Shown here: one piece after another, positions 41,236 to 48,298 of the stretch | Numbering within the stretch: the stretch's first letter is position 1 | Layout of the letters: each line of letters opens with the position of its first letter | Assembly (NCBI GenBank): GCA_000437435.1 | Contig: FR899629.1 | Coordinates: forward strand, 43,575 to 91,872 | Direction of reading: 5' to 3' | Length of the DNA: 48,298 nt | Source: Clostridium sp. CAG:768 | GTDB lineage: Bacteria; Cyanobacteriota; Vampirovibrionia; Gastranaerophilales; Gastranaerophilaceae | Translations under genes and position numbers: made by a program | The notes under the pieces: model-generated | The model's database searches: none | The model's input: the letters and a program-made list of their open reading frames with translations, nothing else | Told to the model about the DNA's origin: nothing

Positions 41236-42558
41236 ATGAAATTACACATGCAGATCCTCATTGCATTGGGTCTTGGAATTAAAAGAAACTGGCACATTTT
41301 CTTTGGAATTATTCTAGGTATTATCGTAGGAATATTTTTACATAGCCACGAATATCCGCTTGTGTCAACTGTATTAACATTTATCGGACAAGTATTTATA
41401 AGATTAATCCAAATGGTAGTAATACCACTTGTTGTGTCAGCTATTATTATAGGAATTACAAGTGTAGGAGATAATAAACAATTAGGAAAATTTGGGACTA
41501 AAATGATTGTTTATTATGGCATAATCACGTCTATTGCAGTAGCAATAGGTGCAGCTCTTGCTCTGATATTCAAACCTGGAATTGGGGCTGCTCATTACAT
41601 TGCAGAAAATGCAGCAAGTGAAGTGCAAGCTTCTGTTGCGACTGCTATGGCTCAACAACAGGGGAATATTTTGAATATATTTTTAGGATTTATTCCTAAC
41701 AATCCAATTCATTCTTTTGCAGCAGGTGATATGGTTCCAATCATTGTATTTGTTTTAATTTTTGCAGTAGCTTTAGCAAAAGTTGGCGATGTAAACAGAC
41801 CTATTGTATCATTCTTTGAATCTGTATTTGCAGCTACAATGAAAATTACCGATTGGATTATGTACTTTGCAGCACCTGGTGTATTTGCATTAACTGCAAG
41901 CGCTGTATCTAGTTTTGGTATTGATATTTTCACAAGTATTTCTAAATACTTACTTGTTTTATTTATCGGATTTATGTTGCAACTTTGTGTTGTATACCCA
42001 CTATTCTTAAGATTCTTCTCAAAAGTAAATATCGTTATGTTATACTCAGCAGTTGCAGAAGCTATGATGGTAGCATTTGGAACAGCAAGTTCTTCAGCTA
42101 CATTACCATTAACAATAGCTTGTTGTGAAAAACGAGGAATTTCTCATAAAATTGCAAGTTTTGTATTACCGCTTGGTGCTACATTAAATATGGACGGTAC
42201 AGCATTGTTACAAACAGTTGCAGTAATATTCTTAGCTCAAGCTTACGGTGTTGCTTTAACTCCATTTTTAATCATTGAAATTGCTGTATTAGCAATTATC
42301 GCATCTTCTACTTGCGCAGGAATTCCTGGTGCCGGATTAATTACAATTGCATTAATTCTAAACGGAATGGGATTAAGTCCAGAACAATTAGTTGCAGGCT
42401 TTGCATTCCTATTCACAATTGAAAGAGTTACAGATATGATGAGAACTCTTGTAAATGTAACTTCTGATGCTGTTGTTGTAGCCGCTATCGCAGATAACGA
42501 AAATGAAATCAATTATGATTTATTAAACAATCCAGCAGCTTATGAAGATATCGCATAA
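41236..42558 (+). CDS. SLC1-type dicarboxylate/glutamate:cation symporter
   Basis: This 440-residue member of the DAACS family has about eight membrane helices plus two re-entrant loops. The serine-rich loop FGTASSSATLPLT (281-293) and the NMDGTALLQT motif (318-327) that form the cation and substrate sites are both present, and the C-terminal loop includes STCAGIPGAG. It should import C4-dicarboxylate, glutamate, aspartate or a neutral amino acid with Na+ or H+. The substrate cannot be fixed by eye. An AGAGG site precedes the ATG. A hairpin at 42595-42620 follows. Confidence 0.92.
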   Translation: MKLHMQILIALGLGIKRNWHIFFGIILGIIVGIFLHSHEYPLVSTVLTFIGQVFIRLIQMVVIPLVVSAIIIGITSVGDNKQLGKFGTKMIVYYGIITSIAVAIGAALALIFKPGIGAAHYIAENAASEVQASVATAMAQQQGNILNIFLGFIPNNPIHSFAAGDMVPIIVFVLIFAVALAKVGDVNRPIVSFFESVFAATMKITDWIMYFAAPGVFALTASAVSSFGIDIFTSISKYLLVLFIGFMLQLCVVYPLFLRFFSKVNIVMLYSAVAEAMMVAFGTASSSATLPLTIACCEKRGISHKIASFVLPLGATLNMDGTALLQTVAVIFLAQAYGVALTPFLIIEIAVLAIIASSTCAGIPGAGLITIALILNGMGLSPEQLVAGFAFLFTIERVTDMMRTLVNVTSDAVVVAAIADNENEINYDLLNNPAAYEDIA

Positions 42559-42594
42559 AAGATACAAATAAATATATAAAATTCTCAGATTTAC

Positions 42595-42621
42595 AAACCC
42601 TAACTTTTTTGTTAGGGTTTT
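42595..42621 (+). promoter_or_regulatory. Hairpin covering the queF ribosome-binding site
   Basis: A perfect 10-bp stem AAACCCTAAC (42595-42604) / GTTAGGGTTT (42611-42620) with a T6 loop is followed by a short T run. It may terminate the symporter transcript, but its 3' arm contains the TTAGGG that is the only ribosome-site candidate for queF (ATG 42625), so folding would hide it. Confidence 0.6.
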
Positions 42622-42624
42622 GTT

Positions 42625-43518
42625 ATGAATAAAACAGATGAAATTGCATCAATTCATTTAGGGAAAAAAGTTTCAGGCAGCGAAAAATATGATCCGAACT
42701 TAATAGTTGCAATCCCTAGAATTGAAAACCGCAGACAATACAATATTGAAAACAATAATTTACCTTTTAAAGGTTTTGACATATGGCACGCATATGAATT
42801 TTCATCAATGACAAAAAATGGAATTCCTGTCACAAGATTAATGAAAATGAAATATAACTGTGACAGCGAATTTCTTGTGGAATCAAAATCTTTAAAATTA
42901 TATCTAAACTCTTTTAATATGACTAGATTTGGAAATTCTATCAGAGAATGTCTTGAAATTTGCAAAAATACTATTGAAAAAGATTTAAGTGAAAAATTAA
43001 AAACAGACGTAAAAATCAATTTCTTTGAAAATAATACAGAAAGAGAAAATATATTCAACAACTTTGAAAATATAATGAACTTTGTAAATGAAAATTCTTT
43101 AAAAATAGATAAGTTTAAAGAAGCACCAGAAGAATTAAAAACAGAAAAAAATAATGAAATAAAAACTCATTATCTTTTGTTTGATAGTCTTCGTTCAAAC
43201 TGCAGAGTAACACACCAGCCTGATTTTGGAGATTTATTCATATACTATAAATCTAAGAATCATATTTTGGAAGATAGTATAGTACAATATCTCACATCAT
43301 TCCGTTCAGAATACCATTTCCACGAAGAATGCTGTGAAATGATTTATAAAAGATTAATTGATTTACTTAATGAGAATGATGAATTATTTGTCTGCGCACT
43401 ATACACACGTAGAGGTGGAATTGACATATCTCCTGTAAGATCAAATTGTGACACAATTACAGATGCACTAAAACTTATTGATTTAAAAAAATTTGCAAGA
43501 GGTAGCCTAAAACAATAA
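42625..43518 (+). CDS. queF: NADPH-dependent 7-cyano-7-deazaguanine reductase (type II QueF)
   Basis: The enzyme reduces preQ0 to preQ1 in queuosine biosynthesis. The 297 residues match the long, E. coli-like two-domain form. ESKSLKLYLNSFN (86-98) is the NADPH-binding signature, SNCRVTHQPDFG carries the catalytic Cys193 and Asp200, FHEECCE (232-238) supplies the substrate-binding Glu, and TRRGGIDISPVRSN is near the C-terminus. Queuosine is placed at wobble position 34, as is the TrhP modification also encoded here. The ribosome site is within a hairpin. Its TAA overlaps the yraN ATG (TAATG), coupling the two. Confidence 0.94.
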   Translation: MNKTDEIASIHLGKKVSGSEKYDPNLIVAIPRIENRRQYNIENNNLPFKGFDIWHAYEFSSMTKNGIPVTRLMKMKYNCDSEFLVESKSLKLYLNSFNMTRFGNSIRECLEICKNTIEKDLSEKLKTDVKINFFENNTERENIFNNFENIMNFVNENSLKIDKFKEAPEELKTEKNNEIKTHYLLFDSLRSNCRVTHQPDFGDLFIYYKSKNHILEDSIVQYLTSFRSEYHFHEECCEMIYKRLIDLLNENDELFVCALYTRRGGIDISPVRSNCDTITDALKLIDLKKFARGSLKQ

Positions 43519-43865
43519 TGAATAATATAAAATTCGGAAATGCAGGAGAAGATCTTGCATGCCGGTATTTAGAAAGAAACGGATATACGATTTTAGAACG
43601 AAACAAACATTATTCAAAGTTTTGTGAAATAGATATTATTGCAAAACTCAAAAACACAACTGTATTTGTAGAAGTAAAAACCAGAAAAACTAATAATTTC
43701 GGCAGCCCACTTGAAGCAATTACAAAGTCAAAATATGAAAATATAAAAAAAGGAGTACAATTTTATCTTTCTGAGCACAAGATTAAAGATTACAGAATAG
43801 ATGTAATAGGTATTACAATAACTCCAGAAATCAAAATAGAACACTTGAAAAATATATCTATATAA
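43518..43865 (+). CDS. YraN family (UPF0102) putative endonuclease
   Basis: This 115-residue protein has the UPF0102 pattern: GNAGEDLACRYLERNGYTI, then EIDIIAK, then TVFVEVKTRKTN.FGSP and YRIDVIGI, the restriction-endonuclease-like fold with D-x..ExK residues (Asp in EIDI, Glu-x-Lys in VEVKTR). Its role in cells is unclear, with Holliday-junction or DNA-processing functions suggested for the family. It is translationally coupled to queF and overlaps the 3' end of recF by eight bases. Its start MNNIKFG resembles the N-terminal F-G tag of other proteins but is part of the YraN domain. Confidence 0.9.
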   Translation: MNNIKFGNAGEDLACRYLERNGYTILERNKHYSKFCEIDIIAKLKNTTVFVEVKTRKTNNFGSPLEAITKSKYENIKKGVQFYLSEHKIKDYRIDVIGITITPEIKIEHLKNISI

Positions 43866-44961
43866 CTTTTCCAGCCTCTATTTTATAAATTTTAACATCT
43901 TTCAAAAATTCATCTTCAAAAAGGATTGTATCAACTGATGTAATAATCGTTTGCGTATTTTCATTAATTGATTTTAAAAGATAATTTTGCCTGATATCAT
44001 CGAGTTCTGCTAACACATCATCGAGTAACAACACAGGCTCATCTCCTGTCTTTGAGGTTATTATATCCAGTTCCGAGAGTTTTAAAGCTAACACAATTGT
44101 TCTTTGTTGTCCTTGAGATGCAAATTTTGTCGCTTCAGAATCATTTATATAAAAAATAATATCATCTCTGTGTGGGCCAACACACGCTTGTCCTCGCCTC
44201 ATTTCCTCGATTCTTCTTTCATCAAGGGAATTTTTAAAAGCACTGGCAATATCCTCTAACTCAAATTCCCCATTCAAAAAAGAACAATCATATTCAATTT
44301 TTAAATTTTCCGTTTCGCTAATTATCCTATGCTTTTCTTTTGCAATTTTCTCTATTTCTTTCAAAAATTTTTTACGCAAATAAATAATATTACTACCGGT
44401 AATTACAAGCTGTTCATTATAAACATCTAACAATGTATCATTTGTATTACCTGTTTTTAAATAATCCTTTAACAAATTATTTTTTTGAATACGGATTTTA
44501 TCATACTTTGAAAGTCTTTCATCGTAAGCAGGATAAATTTGTGAAATAGCTCTATCTAACCAATCTCTTCTATCTGAAGGATTACCTCTTAATAACAAAA
44601 GATCAGCAGTTGAAAACAAAACTGTTTTTAAAACTGATTTAAAATTTTTAGGAGTAGTTTTTACTTTATTCAAAGCAATCTCTCGTTTTTTTTCTGTTGA
44701 ATAAGAAAAATCTAACTCCACATCAGTATCAGCTTTTATCATATTACAATTAATTTCAGCCTTTTCTGCTCCGAAATTAATAAGTTCAAGATTATTAGAA
44801 GATCTTGGAGATTTCAAAGTTGACAAAAAATAAATACTTTCTAAAATATTTGTTTTTCCTTGAGCATTTTTCCCGATAATAAGAATTTTATTACCAGCCA
44901 AATCAAGGCATAAATCCTTGCAGTTTCTATAATTAGTAAGCTTTAAATCCCTCAATCTCAT
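43858..44961 (-). CDS. recF: DNA replication and repair protein RecF
   Basis: This SMC-like ATPase loads RecA at single-strand gaps with RecO and RecR. From ATG 44961 it has 367 residues, the usual size. Walker A GKNAQGKTN is at 30-38, the signature region includes GPHRDDI and SQGQQRTIVLALKL, and the Walker B is PVLLLDDVLAELD. An upstream in-frame TTG (44979) is rejected because a perfect TATAAT (44973-44968) ends six bases before ATG 44961, implying a leaderless mRNA that starts at the ATG. It is not next to dnaN or gyrB as in many genomes. Confidence 0.93.
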   Translation of the reverse strand: MRLRDLKLTNYRNCKDLCLDLAGNKILIIGKNAQGKTNILESIYFLSTLKSPRSSNNLELINFGAEKAEINCNMIKADTDVELDFSYSTEKKREIALNKVKTTPKNFKSVLKTVLFSTADLLLLRGNPSDRRDWLDRAISQIYPAYDERLSKYDKIRIQKNNLLKDYLKTGNTNDTLLDVYNEQLVITGSNIIYLRKKFLKEIEKIAKEKHRIISETENLKIEYDCSFLNGEFELEDIASAFKNSLDERRIEEMRRGQACVGPHRDDIIFYINDSEATKFASQGQQRTIVLALKLSELDIITSKTGDEPVLLLDDVLAELDDIRQNYLLKSINENTQTIITSVDTILFEDEFLKDVKIYKIEAGKVI

Positions 44962-45063
44962 AAAAAAATTATACCCCAAATATATGATTTCTTAATTATT
45001 TATAGACTATTGTTAAAATTTTTTATATAATAACTCTATAAAAGCAAGAATAAGGGAAGTACT

Positions 45064-45318
45064 ATGTTACCGATTATATCAGAAGAGAATGCAGCTGTAG
45101 CCTTTAATGAAATCTTTAAAGATATGCCAGCTTGGCGTAAAAAAATGATTCATTACATCAAGGATGAAAATCCAGAAATAAATACAGCAATAATAGAAGC
45201 TGCAAACCAAACTGATTTAGATCCAAAAGCAGTAGCACTAGGTGCATATATGACATACACACTTATAGAACTTGCGATGAAAGACAATGATGCATTAATG
45301 AATTTCCAGGAAGGATAA
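45064..45318 (+). CDS. Small helical protein upstream of pilT
   Basis: This 84-residue acidic protein is all-helical by eye (AAVAFNEIFKDMPAWRKKMIHYI, then ALGAYMTYTLIELAMK) with no signal peptide. An AAGGGAAG ribosome site precedes the ATG. It ends five bases before pilT, so the two genes are in one operon and this protein may work with the pilus retraction motor, but I do not recognise it. Confidence 0.7.
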   Translation: MLPIISEENAAVAFNEIFKDMPAWRKKMIHYIKDENPEINTAIIEAANQTDLDPKAVALGAYMTYTLIELAMKDNDALMNFQEG

Positions 45319-45323
45319 AATTT

Positions 45324-46388
45324 ATGTTAATTGAAGAACTATTAGAAAAACTTGTTGCTGACGGCGGTTCTGACTTACATATCTCAGCTAACTTACCACC
45401 TGCAGCCCGTATTGATGGTAAATTACAAAGATACGACTATCCGCCTTTAAGTCCTGATGACGTCGAAACTCTTTTATTTCCAATGTTGTCAAACGAACAA
45501 AGAAGAACTCTTGAACAAAATTGGGAACTTGACTTTTCATATGGTATTGAAGGTTTAAGCCGTTTCAGGGTAAACTTTTACAAAGATAAAGGAAACTATG
45601 CAGCAGCATTCAGAACAATTACATCTGTAGTTCCTTCATTTGATAAACTTGGACTACCTGAAATTGTAAGAAAAACAGCTGACAAACCAAGAGGTTTAAT
45701 TTTGGTAACAGGACCTACAGGTTCAGGTAAATCAACAACACTTGCTGCGATGATTGACTATATCAATTCAAACAGAGCAGAACACATTTTAACAATTGAA
45801 GACCCGATAGAATTCGTTCACACATCAAAACAAAGTATTATTCACCAACGTGAATTAGGTATGGATACAAGATCTTTCGCAAACGCTCTTAAATCAGCAC
45901 TTCGTGAAGACCCTGATATCATTCTGGTAGGTGAGATGCGTGACCACGAAACAATTGCATTAGCTCTAACTGCAGCAGAAACAGGTCACTTGGTATTTGG
46001 AACATTACACACATCTTCTGCAGCTCAAACAATTGACCGTATCATCGACGTATTCCCTGAAGGGCAACAACAACAAATCCGTGTACAACTTGCAAACTCT
46101 CTTGTTGCAGTATTTTCACAAACTCTATTACAAAAAGTTCAACCGGATGGAACTAAAAAGGGGCGTGTAATGGCGCAAGAAATTATGCTTGTAACACCAG
46201 CTATTGCGAACCTTATTAGAGAAGCTAAAGCCGCTCAGATTTATTCTACTATACAGATGAACCAAGCTATGGGTATGCAAACACTTGAAATGGCATTAGC
46301 TAACTTATATAAACAAAAATTAATTACAATTGAAGATGCATTATCAAGATCATCTAGACCTGATGAATTAAAACGTTTAATGCAATAA
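45324..46388 (+). CDS. pilT: Type IV pilus retraction ATPase
   Basis: PilT powers depolymerisation of type IV pili at the inner membrane, giving twitching, adhesion or DNA uptake. The 354 residues match the family. An N-terminal PAS-like domain (GGSDLHISANLPP) is followed by Walker A GPTGSGKST (130-138), the Asp box IEDPIEFVH (158-166), Walker B IILVGEMRD (199-207) and the His box TGHLVFGTLHT (220-230). The retraction-specific tail 'MQTLEMALANLYKQKLITIEDAL' favours PilT over PilB. It follows an unknown 84-residue gene by five bases and ends at a terminator. Pilin-like genes are at 31-33 kb and at the right edge. Confidence 0.94.
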   Translation: MLIEELLEKLVADGGSDLHISANLPPAARIDGKLQRYDYPPLSPDDVETLLFPMLSNEQRRTLEQNWELDFSYGIEGLSRFRVNFYKDKGNYAAAFRTITSVVPSFDKLGLPEIVRKTADKPRGLILVTGPTGSGKSTTLAAMIDYINSNRAEHILTIEDPIEFVHTSKQSIIHQRELGMDTRSFANALKSALREDPDIILVGEMRDHETIALALTAAETGHLVFGTLHTSSAAQTIDRIIDVFPEGQQQQIRVQLANSLVAVFSQTLLQKVQPDGTKKGRVMAQEIMLVTPAIANLIREAKAAQIYSTIQMNQAMGMQTLEMALANLYKQKLITIEDALSRSSRPDELKRLMQ

Positions 46389-46408
46389 TTTATATATTTA
46401 ATTTAATA

Positions 46409-46440
46409 ATAAAAAAGACCTTCTTTTATAGAGGTCTTTT
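46409..46440 (+). terminator. Terminator after pilT
   Basis: Stem AGACCT/AGGTCT (46414-46419 and 46430-46435) extended by A and T runs, with a ten-base loop and a T6 tail. It separates pilT from lysS. Confidence 0.85.
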
Positions 46441-46511
46441 TTGTTTGTATAGATATATGTTTGTGTTAATATTTAATTATATGAACTTTATAATTAAAAA
46501 GGAAGTATAAA

Positions 46512-48044
46512 ATGGCACAACAAACACATGAACCAAGTTCTACAAAAGAACAAATAAGACAAACAAGAATTCAAAAACTTGCAGATTTAGCAGACAAAGG
46601 AGTGAATCCATATCCATACTCTTTTGACAAAGATGCAGATGCAGCTTTTTTACAAGACAAATACAAAGATTTAGAAGCTGGAGTAGAAACAGAAGATAAA
46701 TATTCTGTAGCAGGACGTGTTATGGCAATACGTAATACCGGAATGTTTATTGATTTAATGGATGCTTCTGGTAAAATCCAAATTTTCTCTCACAAAGAAA
46801 ATTTATCTGAAGATCAAATGAAAATCTTAAAACTTATTGATATAGGTGACATCGTTGGTTTTACAGGCACAATAAGAAGAACTCCAAGAGGAGAATTATC
46901 TATTAAATCAACTTCTTTGAAATTATTATCTAAAGCATTATTACCTTTACCTAACAAACAAATCAGCAAAGAAAAAATGGAAGAATTAACTCATTACCAT
47001 GGACTTACTGATGTAGAATTAAAATATCGCCAAAGATATGTTGATTTAATCGTAAACGAACAAAGTCGTGATACTTTCAGAAAAAGAAGTTTAATTATTC
47101 AAAAAATCCGTGAATATCTTGCAAAAGAAGGATACATTGAAGTAGAAACACCTATTTTACAAACAATGGCATCAGGAGCAAATGCTAGACCATTCAATAC
47201 TCACCATAATGCTTTAGAAATGGATTTAACTTTAAGAATTGCTCTTGAATTATATCTAAAAAGATTAATTGTTGGTGGTATTTCTGAAAAAGTATTCGAA
47301 ATCGGTAAATGTTTCAGAAACGAAGGGATTGATACTCGTCATAACCCAGAATTTACAATGATTGAATTATATCAAGCATATGCTGACTATAACGACATGA
47401 TGACTTTAACTGAAAATATGGTCGCATATGTTGCTCAAGAAGTTCTTGGCACAATGAAAATTAAATATGGTGAACACGAAATCGACTTAACACCTCCATG
47501 GGACAGAAAAACAATGCTAGGTTCAATCAAAGAAGCTACAGGCATTGATTTTATGGAAATCTACAGTGCTAAACAAGCAATCGAAACTGCTAGAAGCCTA
47601 AATGTTGCAGTAGATGATTCTATGAATTGGGGACAAGTTGTAGAAGCAGTATTTGAAGAAAAAATCGAACCTTCTTTAATTCAACCTTGCCACATCATTG
47701 ATTACCCAAGAGAAATTTCACCACTTGCAAAAGTACACAGAGATAACGATCGTTTAACAGAACGTTTTGAAACAAGAGTTAACGGTTGGGAAATTGCAAA
47801 TGCATTCTCTGAACTTACTGATCCTATCGATCAAAGAATGAGATTTGAAGCTCAAGCCCAAGCAAAAGCAGCAGGAGATGAAGAAGCTATGGAAATAGAT
47901 GAAGACTTCATTAATGCTCTTGAATATGGTATGCCTCCAACAGGCGGTATGGGAATGGGTATTGACAGATTAGTAATGTTGCTTACTGATTCTCCATCTA
48001 TCAGAGATGTAATTGCTTTCCCTACAATGAGAGCTAAAGATTAA
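46512..48044 (+). CDS. lysS: Lysyl-tRNA synthetase (class II)
   Basis: The enzyme charges tRNA-Lys with lysine in the cytoplasm. The 510 residues hold an N-terminal OB-fold (about 60-150; VAGRVMAIRNTGMFIDL), class II motif 1 around IEVETPILQTMASGANARPF, motif 2 with FRNEGIDTRHNPEFTMIELY, and motif 3 GMGMGIDRLVMLLTD at the C-terminus. AAGGAAG lies just before the ATG. It is monocistronic between two terminators. A cognate tRNA-Lys(CTT) is at 18624 in the same window. Confidence 0.96.
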   Translation: MAQQTHEPSSTKEQIRQTRIQKLADLADKGVNPYPYSFDKDADAAFLQDKYKDLEAGVETEDKYSVAGRVMAIRNTGMFIDLMDASGKIQIFSHKENLSEDQMKILKLIDIGDIVGFTGTIRRTPRGELSIKSTSLKLLSKALLPLPNKQISKEKMEELTHYHGLTDVELKYRQRYVDLIVNEQSRDTFRKRSLIIQKIREYLAKEGYIEVETPILQTMASGANARPFNTHHNALEMDLTLRIALELYLKRLIVGGISEKVFEIGKCFRNEGIDTRHNPEFTMIELYQAYADYNDMMTLTENMVAYVAQEVLGTMKIKYGEHEIDLTPPWDRKTMLGSIKEATGIDFMEIYSAKQAIETARSLNVAVDDSMNWGQVVEAVFEEKIEPSLIQPCHIIDYPREISPLAKVHRDNDRLTERFETRVNGWEIANAFSELTDPIDQRMRFEAQAQAKAAGDEEAMEIDEDFINALEYGMPPTGGMGMGIDRLVMLLTDSPSIRDVIAFPTMRAKD

Positions 48045-48080
48045 TTTATTATTTATAAATAATATCAAATAAAAAAAAGA

Positions 48081-48108
48081 AAAGACCGATTGCACATCGG
48101 TCTTTTTT
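48081..48108 (+). terminator. Terminator after lysS
   Basis: Ten-bp stem AAAGACCGAT (48081-48090) / ATCGGTCTTT (48096-48105), loop TGCAC, T run to 48108, with an A run on the left. It may also help terminate the convergent gene ending at 48133. Confidence 0.9.
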
Positions 48109-48132
48109 ATGAAAGATGAAAGGAGCTGAAAC

Positions 48133-48298
48133 TTAGTAATAGGTTATCTTCCAACCATCATTAATAACTCTTGCAGTACAGGTCAGTCCTGAAGCTGCCT
48201 TGTTACAATTATATGTATTGTCAAAACCACTAGGAACAATCTCGCTATCATTTAATACAAACGCAAATATATCACGACCCATTTGATTTGGGAAAGAG
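48133..48298 (-). CDS. C-terminus of a pilin-like/pseudopilin protein (5' end outside window)
   Basis: The minus-strand frame is open for 55 codons from the window edge to a TAA at 48135-48133. It reads FPNQMGRDIFAFVLN, then a loop with two cysteines (YNCNKAASGLTCTARV) and ends INDGWKITYY. The G-R-D-x-F-x-F stretch, paired cysteines and the 'INDGWKI.Y' ending are typical of the globular part of pilin-like proteins in Gastranaerophilales (recall, not a search). The N-terminal cleavage site lies outside the window. Confidence 0.65.
   Translation of the reverse strand, partial: SFPNQMGRDIFAFVLNDSEIVPSGFDNTYNCNKAASGLTCTARVINDGWKITYY

Noticed and set aside
42560..42625. preQ1 riboswitch upstream of queF
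   Set aside because: Only a simple perfect hairpin with a T6 loop is seen; the class I loop bases and A-rich tail pairing are not recognisable.
43518..43540. MNNIKFG of the YraN protein as another N-terminal F-G tag
   Set aside because: The GNAGEDLA that follows is part of the conserved YraN domain start, so the resemblance is likely chance.

Overview
The window is AT-rich, densely coded on both strands, and looks like the chromosome of an uncultured gut-type bacterium of the Gastranaerophilales (Melainabacteria/Vampirovibrionia, Cyanobacteriota). That placement is inference from recall, not from a search. It rests on the prepilins carrying GFTLAEVLITLGIIGVVAAM, on small N/Q-rich proteins with an N-terminal 'xxFG' motif, on the low GC, and on diderm markers (TolC-type channel, MCE protein) next to fermentative and glucan-degrading enzymes. 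There are no rRNA genes, CRISPR arrays, integrases or recognisable insertion sequences.

Layout. 1-5.3 kb: secreted hypothetical proteins, a SIMPL protein, glutamate dehydrogenase, an orphan PAS histidine kinase and an MCE lipid-transport protein. 5.3-10.2 kb: a C_GCAxxG_C_C protein, a secreted GH13 enzyme resembling trehalose synthase, a membrane acyltransferase and galE. 10.2-13.7 kb: a tagged small protein, an EEP phosphodiesterase, a GNAT acetyltransferase and a decayed DHA2 drug-efflux pseudogene. 13.7-19.1 kb: tRNA-Ser, aroA, several unknown proteins, tRNA(CAT) with two structured repeats upstream, a sugar-nucleotide pyrophosphorylase and tRNA-Lys. 19.1-26 kb: TolC plus a heavy-metal-type permease, a PHP/nucleotidyltransferase-like pair, YqeG and TrhP. 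26-30 kb: a lone sugar ABC permease preceded by a 44-residue membrane protein, a TPR/NHL protein and malQ. 30-35 kb: a GIY-YIG nuclease gene bracketed by inverted repeats, an XRE regulator, two tandem paralogous prepilins and a divergent U32-type protein. 35-41 kb: maf, a SEC-C protein, a TPR membrane protein, two structured repeats followed by two tRNA-Pro genes, a ClC antiporter and a tagged kinase-like protein. 41-48.3 kb: an SLC1 symporter, queF-yraN, recF, pilT, lysS and the end of a third pilin-like gene.

How the genes fit together. The GH13 enzyme, malQ and the sugar permease point to alpha-glucan use. pilT and three pilin-like genes indicate a type IV pilus or related pseudopilus system. 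queF and trhP both serve wobble-position tRNA modification. About eleven genes start exactly six bases after a -10-like hexamer with no Shine-Dalgarno sequence, which suggests widespread leaderless transcription, while others carry clear GGAG-type sites. The most unusual signals are (i) a covarying two-hairpin repeat found upstream of tRNA genes at two separate loci, whose ends match the adjacent tRNA; (ii) a set of otherwise unrelated proteins sharing an N/Q-rich N-terminus ending in an F-G type motif; and (iii) a GIY-YIG nuclease gene bracketed by inverted copies of a dispersed palindromic repeat.
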